A DNA stretch of 64,000 bases from Nemertoderma westbladi (taxonomy: Eukaryota; Xenacoelomorpha; Nemertodermatida; Nemertodermatidae): NCBI GenBank assembly GCA_032718475.1, contig JAUCBJ010001616.1, positions 98,909 through 162,908 on the forward strand, given 5' to 3'. Below, in pieces: positions 32,641 through 44,569 of this stretch. The first letter of the stretch is position 1. The number at the start of each line of letters is the position of its first letter. The position numbers were made by a program, and so were the translations under genes. The notes beneath the pieces were generated by a model. The model was given only the letters and a program-made list of their open reading frames with translations, did no database searches and was not told the origin of the DNA.

Positions 32641-32906
32641 ACTCCAGGCAAGGATGTTATTACGTTACGTTACGGTATCTTTTCAGGAATACCGTAGCTC
32701 AATATTTTTCCGTAACGTAATAGCTTTTTCAATACCGTAACGTAATATTACTCTATATTTTTGCCGTAAACCGTAACGTAATACCATAATATTTGTTTTA
32801 TCTACCAAGCAATCATTTTGGAGAAAAAAGTAAATCTTTCAACAAAAAACTTTCACTTGAACGTTCTAGCTATTCAATATAAAGTTAAATGCTTTTAGGT
32901 TTTGTT

Positions 32907-33794
32907 GGATAGTACTAGATTGTGACAACAATCGAAAACAGGCGAAAACAAGGGAAAACAGTTGAAATGTAGGGAAAACAGACGAAAACAGTTAGATCGT
33001 TTAAAAATAATCATCCATGCATCCAGGTGAAAATAGATATTGAAGTTAACTTGGTGTAATAATACATTTAAAATTTAGTGGCATTTATAATGTCGCTAAC
33101 TTAAGATGACGTTTTACCCATAACCCATGTACAATAACACTGATTACCCGATGATTACGGATTACTCCAGTGCGGCAGTAAGCCTACAGAGTAGAGTATT
33201 CAGTGAGTCAATTGTACCGGCACCCGTACCGGCACCGATAGAAGAAGATGTGGAAGTACGAAGTTCCGGTATCTTCGCTTCCAGCGGTTTCGCCATTATC
33301 AGAACAAACAAAATTATTTAATGCTGGAAATGAAATAGGCCTATGTGCTATGTATTTTACGTACCTAGTATCGTTCTTACAGACATGGAGTTCAACTTAG
33401 GCCTACTGTACTAGCTACTACTACAGTACTAGTGTCAAACAATCAATAAAGTGCATCTCTGCAATAATAATAAATTCAATATGGTACTTCCCAACCGGTA
33501 CGGACACAGTAACTACAACAGGTACCGGTACGGCAGTACGGGCACTGATATTAGCAGTGTTATTGTACATGGGTACGTCATCTTAAGTTAGCGACATTAT
33601 AAATGCCACTAAATTTTAAATCTATTATTACACCTAGTTAACCTCAATTTATATTTTCACCTGGATGCATGGATGATTATTTTTAAACGATCTAACTGTT
33701 TTCGACTGTTTTCTCTAAATTCAACTGTTTTCGCTTGTTTTCGCTTGTTTTCGCCTGTTTTCGACTGTTGTCACGATCTACTGTAGTACTATCC
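32907..33794. mobile_element. Nested long-TIR (Mutator/foldback-like) element with 9-bp target duplication
   Basis: 888 bp with inverted repeats of about 230 bp (32907-33140 and 33557-33794), starting GGATAGTACTA and including GAAAACAGGCGAAAACA stretches and CATCCATGCATCCAGGTG. The direct repeat GGTTTTGTT flanks it (32898-32906 and 33795-33803). Long TIRs and 9-bp duplications are typical of Mutator-like and foldback elements. The unique centre (33141-33556) has a 64-codon frame (33127-33321) of unknown meaning. Confidence 0.82.
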
Positions 33795-33892
33795 GGTTTT
33801 GTTTATCTGTACACGGTATCCTTATAGCCAGCTTCCTGGCTTCTCCAGTTATTTATGTTGAAGTTTTAATTAATAATTAATTTATAGTTAAA

Positions 33893-34035
33893 TTAAGTTT
33901 TAATTAAACATTAAGTTTTAATTAAACATTAAGTTTTAATTAAACATTAAGTTTTAATTAAACATTAAGTTTTAATTAAACATTAAGTTTTAATTAAACA
34001 TTAAGTTTTAATTAAACATTAAGTTTTAATTAATG
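33893..34035 (+). repeat. 18-bp repeat (TTTTAATTAAACATTAAG)n, about 8 copies
   Basis: A regular tandem array inside the hAT-like element, starting after a related TTAATTAATAATTAATTT stretch. Confidence 0.9.
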
Positions 34036-34548
34036 TTAAGCTAACTAGGGCTACTGACTGAACTATTTATACTGAGTCTCTGCTCTACCAGCTGTAGCCT
34101 ATAACAACGCAGTATGCTGCAATGGTATAGATCATAGATTTACAGGACAGTAGGTAGGTATGGTAGGCCTACCTACAGGGCTACCGCTACCTGTATGTCT
34201 TATTATGACAACCTATTACAACACAAGCCAAGCCGTTCTACCAATTTAAAGTTATTTTTATGTTAAGTTAATTTGCAATTTCAAAACATTGAAACTATAA
34301 TTTTCCGATTTTCAGACAAAATTAGGATGAAACTTTAAATATCTCTTTGTGGTCCTATGGAATCTGAACCGGTTATTACGTTATGGTATTTTCGGTAATA
34401 CGCAATTATTTTTTACGGAATACAGTAACGTAATGTAATTTGGAAATTATTTTGCAATGTAATATCGTAACGTAAAAAGTTCAGTTTTTCAACCGTAACG
34501 TAACGTAATACAGTAATGTAACGTAACGTAAACATCCTTGACTCCAGG

Positions 34549-36221
34549 CCATCATTTTGCTATAAAAATAAATAATAAGCAAGCTGGCTTATTAGTCACT
34601 TTACACTAGTAGTGCCGGCCTTGCCTATGTCCTATAGATGTAATTACGCGTTGCCTAATAGTGATGAGATTTGGACTGGTTCCAACTAATAGGCAATAGC
34701 TAGTATGCCAACGAAGGAGGGAGCTATAGCTGGAGACGGGGCATTTTACTAAATTAATTACGTTTAGATCAATTAAAAACACATTTCTTAAAGCAAATCA
34801 CTTGAACTAATTAAAAACTATAATGAAATTGGGTACGGGGATTACAGCTGTATAACTTTTAAGCAGAAACATAATACGATACGATACGATACGACAATAC
34901 GATACGATACGATACGATACAATCCAATGTTTAGGATACGATACGATACTCTTGCAATTTTGAGGAATTACGATACGATTCGAAATACGAAACAATTTCG
35001 TATGTTTTTCCTATCGTATTTTATCTAAGAGTTGATAAAATATTGGGATTTTGTATTATACACTTATAAAATCATATAAATATCTATATAATAGGCAAAT
35101 ATATTTTATTTCAATGGTCCAGTCCAGTATGCTTGCTACAGCAATAGTGTGTCTACTGGCTACAACATCCCATATGGACGTTATGCAACACGGCCCAATA
35201 GTAGGCGTTTCCATATTACCCTGCCACTTTATGTATACTGTACTGCTTTACCTATATACCTACTGCCGTTATATATAGAATGATGACTGTGCATTATTAC
35301 CAATATTGAAAAAAATTCAAAACTTCAATTTCCAAGTCAAACTAATACTAGAATAAAACTATGTTTTATTTCAAAATAAATGTTTTATTTTTTATTCTCT
35401 TACTAGAAAGACGTCAAGGCCTTGTACAGTAGGCGCGATTAGAGATATCCTCGCTCAACTGTAATTAGATTATATTTTATCATTTTTCTACGATTAACGA
35501 TCCTCATTTTGTTACAATTTTATTGACATGGGTAATAAAACTGTAAGCTGAAACCTAATTTATTCACATGTAAAGAAATAAGTGGTGTGATCTCTGGTTT
35601 GTCTGTTAAAAACATGAAAATAAGAAAATCCGATACGAAATTCGAAAAATATTTTTTCGTATTTTACGATACGAAGTCAATTTTTATAATACGATACGAA
35701 ATTCGATACAAATAAAATACTGCGATACGAAATACGAAAATCCGTTTACGTATCGTATCGTATCCGTCCCTTCTTTTAAGTATAATTATTTATATCTTAT
35801 AATAATAATTACAATTAATTTCCATTTAAGATTTCCAGCAATTTCCTTGAAAATGCTGTTTTTACCCTTATTTAATAACTTAATTCAACTTAATTAATTT
35901 TAATCTAATTAATTAACTGCTCTTAACTTAGCTTCTCGAAGACCACATGCAAATTCAACTTGGAAAAATTCTAAACTTTTGCCAAACAACATGTGTAACA
36001 AGTTTGGATAGATTTCATTTGGCTGAGTTATTAATGTTTAAAATTGAACTCAACAGAACGACAGACACACCGATTGAATTAGTGGTACCCGTATGCTAAG
36101 CTCGCTTACTTTCGTGGCTCGCCCCACTAGCCAGTAAAAAATTAAATAGCTCCATAAAATACTCTAATATAATCGCAACCATAACTAACTAATAATGTTA
36201 ACAAAAAGTTAACATAGAGAA
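34549..36221. other. Intergenic with GATAC-type repeats
   Basis: No gene is seen. ACGATACGATACGATAC arrays lie at 34868-34985 and, with variants and mixed orientation, at 35625-35765. They may be the two ends of a second element built like the hAT-like one, but no clean inverted tips or target duplication were found. Confidence 0.4.
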
Positions 36222-36795
36222 ACTACTGCGTAAGAGCCAAAACGGATTTCGACCAAGTAGATCAACAATAGCTCAGATACTTGCACTACGGAGACTGATT
36301 GAAGGAATTAAGTCAAAGAATCTCCCCGCAGTCATGACTTTTGTGGACTTCAAGAAGGCATTCGACTCCATCCATAGAGGTAAAATGCTTGAAATCCTAA
36401 GAGCTTATGGAATACCAGAAGTAATTGTTGCTGGCATTGGATTGTTATATTGTGACACAGAAGCGCAGGTACTCTCACCAGATGGCGAAACTGAGTTTTT
36501 CTCAATCCTGGCTGGCGTACTGCAAGGTGACACATTAGCACCATTACTATTTGTAATTGTGCTGGATTACGCAATGAGGACGGCCACAAAGGGTGAAGAT
36601 CTGGGATTCACACTTCAAGAACGCAGAAGTAGTAGATATCCGGCAACTACAGTCACAGACACCGACTTTGCGGATGACATCGCCCTGCTCTCTAATACGC
36701 TAGCAGATGCACAGCTTCTACTAAATAAAGTGGAGAGGGCTGCTAAGGAGGTTGGATTGCATATAAATGCTACCAAGACCGAATTCATGACCTAA
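36222..36795 (+). pseudogene. LINE copy 5: reverse transcriptase core
   Basis: Continuous frame from SQNGFRPSRSTIAQILALRR through MTFVDFKKAFDSIHRGKM (first catalytic Asp), GVLQGDTLAPLLFVIVLDYA and TDFADDIALLSNTLADAQ (catalytic pair) to ATKTEFMT, where an insertion interrupts it. The fingers and endonuclease are missing (5' truncation). Catalytic motifs are intact. The VLQGDTLAP motif differs from the other LINEs here and suggests an RTE-like group, which is tentative. Confidence 0.85.
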
Positions 36796-37595
36796 TATAA
36801 TTTTACAAGCTCTGCTGGGGGTTTGCTTAAATGATACAATGGCCGGTAACCGCCGCTATGTTGGTCTCGGCTCGACCTATGATGCGTGTAGATGTACTTT
36901 CCCACTGCCACGTCTGTCATCATTACTGAGTTACAGCTACAGTATGCGTTCATTGAAAGAGAGATTACAACCTGACCAACTCACATATCTAGAGACATTT
37001 CAACTCAATTTTATTCGCAGCTGCTATTACTCATCCGGTACTTTCACTGATAAGCATGAACATATCCTAAGTTTTTTCAACATTTCATAGTACAAACGGC
37101 AATGTTTTATTTTTTTATGTACTCTCAGTGACAGCATACTCTTTTCCATACACTATATTGATTATAACATAATGTTGCCTTCATTGATTATATATTTATT
37201 TTACAATTGTGACAATTTCCTCTGCTCGATGTAATAATATCAATTTATAATATTGACTACAACCACAGGGATGTACCGTTGTAATATTTAAAACTTAGAT
37301 TAGATTTCAATCGTTAATTATATATTGTTATTTATTGTATTGCGTATTGCTCATTGTCCGGTAATGCTCTAAATCATTTGAACTATTCAGTACACAGTTT
37401 TTGCATGCAAAGTAATTGTGTCCACGAGTGGCGACTGACAACTAACTCCTTGTATTCTTCAGCCACCTCTATGATATTTTAATCACATACTTTATATTTT
37501 TAGCCAGCTGTTTTATTGTGCATTTGCGTGCATTTTTATTTACATTTACCCTGTATTGTCGCCTCGTGCGAATTAAATCAAATAATAATAATAAT
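36796..37595 (+). mobile_element. 5'-truncated LINE-like insertion with (AAT)n tail
   Basis: Splits LINE copy 5 between EFMT and the downstream NVDGNL. It ends GAATTAAATCAAATAATAAT, a simple-repeat tail typical of non-LTR insertions. A frame at 36841-37090 (SLKERLQPDQLTYLETFQLN) may be its C-terminal coding piece, but I cannot name the family. Confidence 0.5.
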
Positions 37596-38213
37596 GTTGA
37601 TGGAAACTTGACAACCATTGATAATAATCAACTAAGGAAGGTCGATGACTTCCAGTACCTTGGATCATAGATAGAGAGTAGAAAAAAGGACATAGAAGAT
37701 AGGAAAGCAAAGGCTTGGGTAGCTCTATCAAAAATGGATACCATCTGGAAATCAGATCTCTCCAGGCACCTGAAGACTAAGTTCTTTCGAGCCACAGTGG
37801 AAAGTGTACTTTTATACGGGGGTGAGACCTGGACACTGACGAAATCACTTGAACAACGAATTGATGGTTGCTACACAAGACTACTAAGGGCAGCCCTGAA
37901 CATCAGCTGGAGACAACACATGACAAACGCCGAGCTTTATGGTACAATACCACCTGTATCAACCACCCTCCGTGAATGCAGATTAAGATTCAGTGGGCAC
38001 TGCTGGCGAAGTAAAGACGAGGTCATACCAGATCTACTTCTCTGGCAACCAACTCATGGAAAGCGTAGTCGTGGACGACCTGCCATAACATATATAGATC
38101 AACTTGAAAGGGATACTGAACTTGGGAGAAACGAAATTGCGACAACTATGGAGAATCGGGAAGCCTGGAAGGATCTCATTTCCACTGTCCGAGTTCGCTC
38201 GACCTAGTAGTAG
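37596..38213 (+). pseudogene. LINE copy 5: C-terminal part
   Basis: Resumes with VDGNLTTIDNNQLRKVDDFQ and YLGS, where an in-frame TAG (37668-37670) interrupts it. It continues with KSDLSRHLKTKFFRATVESV, LLYGGETWTLTKSLEQRIDG, NAELYGTIPPVSTTLRECRL and RFSGHCWRSKDEV, and ends MENREAWKDLISTVRVRST. The 49 bp at 37926-37974 are the source type of the minisatellite at 58.9-60.6 kb. Confidence 0.85.
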
Positions 38214-38419
38214 TTGGAGAATCGGGAAGCCTGGAAGGATCTCATTTCCACTGTCCGAGTTCGCTCGACCTAGTAGTAGTTGGAGAATCGGGAAGCCTGG
38301 AAGGATCTCATTTCCACTGTCCGAGTTCGCTCGACCTAGTAGTAGTTGGAGAATCGGGAAGCCTGGAAGGATCTCATTTCCACTGTCCGAGTTCGCTCGA
38401 CCTAGTAGTAGTAGTAGTT
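38149..38419 (+). repeat. 66-bp tandem repeat of the LINE 3' end, four copies
   Basis: Each copy runs from TGGAGAATCGGGAAGCC through the last codons of the LINE ORF (stop TAG within CGACCTAG) to TAGTAGT. The four copies are nearly identical and the last ends in extra TAG triplets. Confidence 0.9.
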
Positions 38420-39931
38420 AACAAAAAAAGTAAATAACCATTTAAGTTGTGGCAAAAAAGTAGGCTTTATTTTAAGGCAAAAAATGTTACTTTTTTCCAC
38501 AACTTACGTCGTTTTATTTGTTGTAAATCTTCTCTCTCTTTTATCTGGGCCTATTTCAGCATAAATATCGTCCATCGAAGCTTCTTCCATAGTTAAATAC
38601 CGGCATTACTATAACACCTTGGGTACCCGTAGTTTAACCTATTTTTTTCATATAAATAGGCTTTTATCATGAGGTTTTTATTCTAGAACAAATATTTGAC
38701 CTTCTGACAGTAGTATGGTATTTGTTTTCCAAAAAATGTTCTAGAAAAAAAATGTGTTCAAGAACAAAAATATTTATCAAAATTGATAACCAACACTTGT
38801 TCTAGAACATTTATAATAAAATAAGCAAAAACTCGCTAGTATTATAGATATTATCTATTTAATCTATTTAAATGCAATATTATAATTAATGTCATGGAAA
38901 CATTACTTTTTGCGTTGGCAGAAAAAGTGCTATTTTTATGTCAAACATGATAAACGACTTTGACTAAAGAAGTGAGTTGTATACAACAAATAATAATTAT
39001 TTATTTATTACATGGGAGAAAATGTAGAACTTTTTTTCACTATTCTCGAGGCATTTTATTTACCGATCGTCACCGAGGTTAATAAAGGGTCGAGAGAATA
39101 TTGAAAAGAAATGTTCCACTTTTTTCCCATGTAATACGTAATTATATTGGTACTTTTTTGTTGCTCAATTCTTTAATAAAACATAGAGCGATATACTACA
39201 GTACAGTTGTGTTACAAAATAAATTGAACTGCAGTATTTTACTATATTGCTTCCATAGTTACTGCGATTCTAATTATTGAACTCTTCAACTCCTGATGGC
39301 TGCCTTAACTCAATGTTAAATAATTTAGTGTTCTAGAATATTTATTAGGTAACTTAGAAAGCCGCTTAACTACATAAACCAATATTGGATATTGAGTTCC
39401 GTTATGGAGTTCGTCTTTCAGACACTAAAGTTGCAATAACTTTTGAGTTTTTGAATGGATTTTGGCTCAAATTACTTGCAAACCTTTTCTACTTCGATTC
39501 TCTTTCAATCAAATTGTAATAAAATTTAAGAAATTCAAACAAAATATTTTATTTTACTTTTTTCCCTAGGGAAAAAAAGAGCAACTTTTTCTCCCGATTT
39601 TGGGGTATATTCGAGCAAAAAAGTAATAATTTAAGAATAAAATATATTTTGTATTTTCATAATATATATACTATCTACCCACCTTGAAAAAATACCTACT
39701 AATGTTCTAGAACATTCAACAACAAATTAATGGTTAAAAAATGACAGGGGGTGTCGACAGGGCGAAGTAGAACCGGTAAATAGACAATCTGACATTCTAG
39801 AAACCATCAATGCAACCCAAGCCAGTCGACCACAAACAATAAACCTTAAACTAACAAGTAAAACAATCCCACATAAAGTCGGGAGGTGCGGGGAATCCCG
39901 CCCGATAAATACAATCCCGCCAGAGAAAGGG
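38420..39931. other. Intergenic with hairpin and repeated TTCTAGAAC sites
   Basis: No gene is seen. A hairpin-like inverted repeat spans 38991-39146 (ATTACATGGGAGAAAATGT / CATTTCTTTTC...CCCATGTAAT). The palindrome TTCTAGAA recurs at 38681, 38800, 39330 and 39705. Confidence 0.45.
39705..39717. promoter_or_regulatory. Heat-shock-element-like site
   Basis: TTCTAGAACATTC is a perfect three-unit TTCnnGAAnnTTC array. Two-unit GTTCTAGAAC sites lie at 40335-40344, 40356-40365 and 40433-40442, within 320 bp of the WD40 start codon. Binding by heat-shock factor is inference from the motif. Confidence 0.3.
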
Positions 39932-40192
39932 TTGGAGTGGAGCGCGGCGGAGGTCCGCGGAGCCGACTGCAGTGCGGCGGAGGTCCGCGGAGCCGACTGT
40001 AGCGCGGCGGAGGTCCACGGAGCCGACTGTAGCGCGGCGGAGGTCCGCGGAGCCGATTGTAGCGCGGCGGAGGTCCGCGGAGCCAACTGTAGCGCGGCGG
40101 AGGTCCGCGGAGCCGACTGTAGCGCGGCGGAGGTCCGCGGAGCCGACTGTAGCGCGGCGGAGGTCCGCGGAGCCGACTGTAGCGTAGCGGAA
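39932..40192 (+). repeat. 30-bp GC-rich minisatellite, about 9 copies
   Basis: Unit GCGCGGCGGAGGTCCGCGGA plus GCCGACTGTA. Much richer in G and C than its surroundings. Open frames across it are repeat artefacts. Confidence 0.92.
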
Positions 40193-40649
40193 CCTTTTTA
40201 TGTCGGTTTGTTATTCCTGCAAAATAAACTAAATAAATTTTAGTTTGAAAAGGTTTTCTTCCGTATATTTATTAAATACCAAACCTTATACTAACTACGG
40301 TATGTAGCACAAATACTGGATGTTCAATATTCATGTTCTAGAACATATTTATTTTGTTCTAGAACATTATATTTAAACTAACTAGTTGTCGCTACTTTTT
40401 AATCTCCTAGAACAAGTTCGTTATCAATTAAGGTTCTAGAACACTTTGTTTTACTGGAACATTAAAAATAATTTAAATATTATATTGATCGTTTATACAA
40501 ACCGAATAAATAAAAACAGCTAGTAAATAATTACTGGCTACGCTGACTATCTAATAACAATTACTAGCGCTGTAATACTTATTAGTACTTTAGCAATTTA
40601 GCGGCAATTTACTTTATTTTATCTTTTAGATTCAATAATCCCCCTAACA
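40193..40649. other. Sequence upstream of the WD40 gene
   Basis: AT-rich, with three GTTCTAGAAC palindromes. TTATTTTATCTTTTAG at 40615-40630 could be a splice acceptor, so an upstream non-coding exon is possible. Confidence 0.35.
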
Positions 40650-41502
40650 ATGGCGCGGATCAAGGAACTCAAAATGATCCCGGGTACCGAGGAGGTTGTC
40701 TTTGTGTCTTACAACCTCCCCTGTATCATAAACTCAACAACTCTCTACAAAAAGGAAGATCTACCGGTATCCGGAGGTTCTAACGGTTACAGGAGAGTCG
40801 CGGTTTCTACGGACGGGAACCGCGTTGCCTCGGGAACCTGGGCGGTGGGGTCGGTGACTGTCTGGGAGCGGGAAGCGACCGGTTGGAGGGTCGTAGTGGA
40901 GGTACCGGGGAGGGAGTTCGTGGTTGGTGGGGGGAAGTATGTAACTAGGTGGGGAATAGATATAAATCCCTCCAACCGGGACGTCGTTGCAACTTGTGGG
41001 GACGACGGGGGGATTTCTATTATATCAATAACTGGGGGGAAATATAAGGTTAAGAACTGGGTGGGGCATTCTGAGTCGGTTAACTGTATTCGGTTCGACT
41101 CGAACGGGTCCCGGTTGGCCAGCTGTTCGGATGATGGAACAGTAAAAGTTTGGGGGACCGGAACCCAGGAGATGTTGTATCAATACCGGGGGCACAGTGA
41201 GGGGGTCTGGAGTCTGGGTTGGGGTCCGGATGGGGAGTCAGTGGTGTCGGTAGATGGGAGAGGAGGGATCCATCGCTTCGTTGTTGGTGCAGGGGAGACC
41301 TTGTGGAGACAGGAAGCAACTCCTGAGGTCTCGAGGATCGTATTGAGTCCCAACGGATCCAGAATCGCTGCTGTTGGGTGGAACACCGGGTTGATTTATA
41401 TTCTAAATTCTGTAACTGGGGAGATTATCAACCGGATTAAAGGAACGGGGAGCGGCATCGAATCGGTCGATTTCTGTAAAGATGACCGGCATATTATTAC
41501 AG
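40650..41502 (+). CDS. WD40-repeat protein, first visible coding exon
   Basis: Beta-propeller scaffold protein of unknown partner. The exon runs from ATG 40650 (CTAACAATGG, a reasonable start context) to the donor at 41503 (TTACAG|GTAATT). About five and a half WD40-type blades are seen in 284 codons. The clearest are GHSESVNCIRFDSNGSRLAS with CSDDGTVKVW (about residues 138-170) and GHSEGVWSLGWGPDGESVVS. Weaker ones are GYRRVAVSTDGNRVASGTW at the start and RIVLSPNGSRIAAVGWNTGL near the end. The last blade is cut at the splice site, so one or more exons must follow; I could not identify them. The exon is strikingly G-rich with many GGG codons compared with the AT-rich flanks. No signal peptide or membrane segment is seen. 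The regular blades resemble those in NACHT-WD40 and other STAND proteins, but no NTPase part is visible. Confidence 0.8.
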
Positions 41503-42221
41503 GTAATTAATTAATAGACCTCTTTTATTAAAACACGTTAAATTAATTAATTAGGCCTAGGGTCTAATTCAGTACCGTACCACGTACCATAGTAAGTAAT
41601 AATCATTATAACACTTAAATGAATTAATTACATTAATTATTATTATTTTATTTTATTTAATTAATAATTTACTTACCGATATGATGCGGATTAACTGAAC
41701 ATTAACTTCACTGCCTCCTGCCAAGATTGGGTACGATGGGAACGAAATTTAAATTAGTCTAATATCAGAATATAGACCATTACAACATAGTCCCTGTAGT
41801 CGGATAGTTTTAGGTGCGGTTTGGTTCCGGTAAATGTAACATAAAAATAAACTAATAAACCAGCAATTAGCTTAATAATATTATGTATTCAGTTATCTGT
41901 TAGGTTGTTTGTTATTGGTTTGTATCAATGGCGTTTTAACCAACTGGTAGTTCTACTTAAATAAACAAACTATAATGGTACCGATAGGCGTACCGGTACT
42001 GCAATGCAGTAAAGTAACTGTACAGAGAATACAACCGGTAATGTATAATAAAAACTTTCATTTTTAGGTCTGCCACACAGTCCAATTACTTAGGCATACA
42101 ACAAGGTGTATTATATTATATAACACCTTGCCCGTAATAAAGTGTCATTTTAGATAAGAAGGGACACCCCTAACCCACACCCCACCTTATTTTTATACAA
42201 TCTTTATCATACTTTATTTAA
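41503..42221. other. Intron or intergenic sequence after the WD40 exon
   Basis: No exon is recognised. A short hairpin lies at 42101-42130 (CAAGGTGT...ACACCTTG). Confidence 0.4.
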
Positions 42222-42850
42222 CATGGAGCTACGTATAATTTTCTATTTTGAATTTGTAGACGTTTAACGTTTGCGATATCGCCCTCATTGCATTACGACC
42301 ATTCCTCATATTATTAGCCACAACGACATATTATTAGAAAGCTCGAGTTGTAAGGATTCCAAATATAAATATATTTTGAGCTTCGTTGAGAAACAGCTGA
42401 GATATAATACTGGCGTTCAAAGATTGTGATAAATTATCATTCGCTGGAAGTCATTTATTATAATTAATATAAACACAACATTCTAGAACGTGTTATTATT
42501 TTTATCATTTTTATGATAAAAATCCCATTTATTTATCCTATTTATTATATATTATTATATTTATGTATGCATAGCTACACATATACATAAATAACTGGTA
42601 TACAGTATTATAATGAAAGATACTTCTTGCAATCTTAGAACGCCCATATCTCATCTGTTTATCAACGAAATTTAGACATTAATACATATTTGGAATCCTC
42701 ACAATGCAAACTTTCAAATATATAAAAAATAAATCACTATTGATGAGAAAAATGGGCAACGAAACGAAGGCAACAATTTCGTAAAAGTCACTTTTATAAA
42801 ACGCTAACGTAAAAATTTAAATGTAAAATTGAAAATTCTGGTTACATGGG
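42222..42850. repeat. Imperfect foldback repeat, arms of about 200 bp
   Basis: 42222-42430 and 42617-42850 are inverted relative to each other. Matching blocks are AGGATTCCAAATAT, GAGATAT(AA/GG)...GCGTTC and AATTTTCTATTTTGAATTT / AAAATTGAAAATT. No ORF is present and no target duplication is resolved. A MITE or foldback element is likely. Confidence 0.55.
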
Positions 42851-44569
42851 GTCCTCTACTCTGAGTTGAACTAATACAATTGTTAACTTATTTCTGCCTA
42901 TACAGTAAGTCTGCGAGTTAAATTATCGTGCAGTGGGGAGCTGATTTTTTACTCATTGTGTTTGGAATATGACTATTTTATTTACAGCCACATTTACTAT
43001 TTACAACTGTATGGCAATATTCCTGATCTCTTACGGGGTCAGGCAAAGACAACTTTTCTCTATAGTATTTAGACCGGTAGTGATACAGAATATGATACCC
43101 TGACCTTTTTGAAATTTCCCACCATCACAAACAAACATACTTTCCCACAAACAAAGAAATGTATCATTGGATTTGGTAGGTTTTCTCATGTTACAATAAG
43201 TGTGGAATTATTGTACTGTTTATAGTAGAGTAAGTGTCTTTTTCAAAAATTACGAGTGTACAGAACAGTGAGTGTGGAAAAATAGTAATGTAAGTTCATA
43301 TAAGTATATAAGTGCCACTCATCAAAGAAAGTACAATTTTTAATGTCGTTTTATTCCTGGTAAAATAAATTATTATAAAAATATATGTATATAAATTTGT
43401 TCGTATTGGAATAGTTTCGTGAGTTGCCAAATCGGTTGGATCTATATATGGGAGTCTAGAACTGACACGTTATATTCGTCGAATAAGTGGCCATTGTCGA
43501 TACAGTGTTGTGTTATTCCACAACGTTTATAGCCATTATATAAGACCGCATATAACTGTAAATCGGTACTTTTTATTTACCAATTACCATTATTTACATT
43601 CAAATTTTAAGCCCACCACCAACACTGTCAGTAAAAACTATAACACTCTCCATAAATAATGTTCGTTGTGGCGCTTTACATGTTTTCGTTTAAGTTTCCC
43701 AATGTAATTATGGTCAGTTCAGGCATTACAGTCTATTTTACATATTGCATGCATGTGTTTAACCTTCTTTCCCAACCCTCTTTAAATCGGAGCAAATTTG
43801 TGGAAATTTTCGAAACAGTTTCAAAACGAGTCAACTTAAACTTTGTAAAAAAAATTTTAAGGGGGGGATACACCATTTTGGAACAAAATACGTCGAAATT
43901 TTTTTTAGGGTCTATTATAATGCACCATTGAATGGTGTTTCCAAATCTGAAGACCGTTATTTAATAGCTCTTTTAGTTGTCAAGTTATGTAAATTTCCAT
44001 TTAGGGAATCCTATTGAAATTACTATTACTATGTATAATGAAAGGTCGATTATCTCCAAATATTTTTTTCATGAAATTGTCAACTTCAAAACCCTACCAC
44101 TTCTACAATTTTTAAGTAATTAGTCTGAAACTTCCTGTGGGTGTCTAGATAGCCACCCTGCGTATCAGACAACTTTTCGAAATTTTTTGTTAATAAAATT
44201 TAATACTATTTATTAAAAACCTAAAAATTTGCATAAATTTTGCAGCGCCACCTATTGGTGTAGAATTATTTTAACAAAATTTCGCCTGATAGTTATGTTG
44301 CCCCATCTTTGATCTATCATATAAAAAACTTTCATGTGATTAGGTTCAAAACTGCAAAAGCCTAAGGGATTTAAGCGCAACCAAGTTTTTTTTTTTAACT
44401 AGTATTAACTAATATTAAATAGCGAAAAAAAAATTTTTCTGACCTGTCATGTAGAATAGCATCTTAGGCACCTATATGCCAAATTTTAGCCAAAACCAAA
44501 CAATTTTGAAACGCTGAGAGTGATAAATCGAAGAGTTGTCCTTTGATCTTTGATCTATCATATAGTAGT
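42851..44569. other. Intergenic
   Basis: No convincing gene is seen. A 90-codon frame at 43659-43931 has no recognised domain. The phrase TTTGATCTATCATATA occurs at 44308-44323 and 44549-44564, the second directly before the satellite. Confidence 0.35.

Larger units (their letters stand above)
32649..34540. mobile_element. hAT-like non-autonomous element with 8-bp target duplication
   Basis: The ends CAAGGATGTT and AACATCCTTG are inverted and flanked by the direct repeat ACTCCAGG (32641-32648 and 34541-34548). Subterminal regions are packed with CGTAACGTAATAC motifs in both orientations (32660-32790 and 34370-34530). An 8-bp duplication and CA...TG tips fit hAT; P elements also give 8 bp. 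No transposase frame is present. It hosts a nested element and an 18-bp repeat. Confidence 0.82.

Noticed and set aside
34865-35770. Second hAT-like element bounded by GATAC arrays
   Set aside because: The arrays are suggestive, but no matching inverted tips or target-site duplication could be found.
36350-36589. 79-aa frame on the - strand
   Set aside because: Antisense shadow of the LINE reverse transcriptase core.
43659-43931. 90-aa hydrophobic frame as a gene
   Set aside because: No domain, splice signal or promoter support; it sits in AT-rich DNA where such frames arise by chance.
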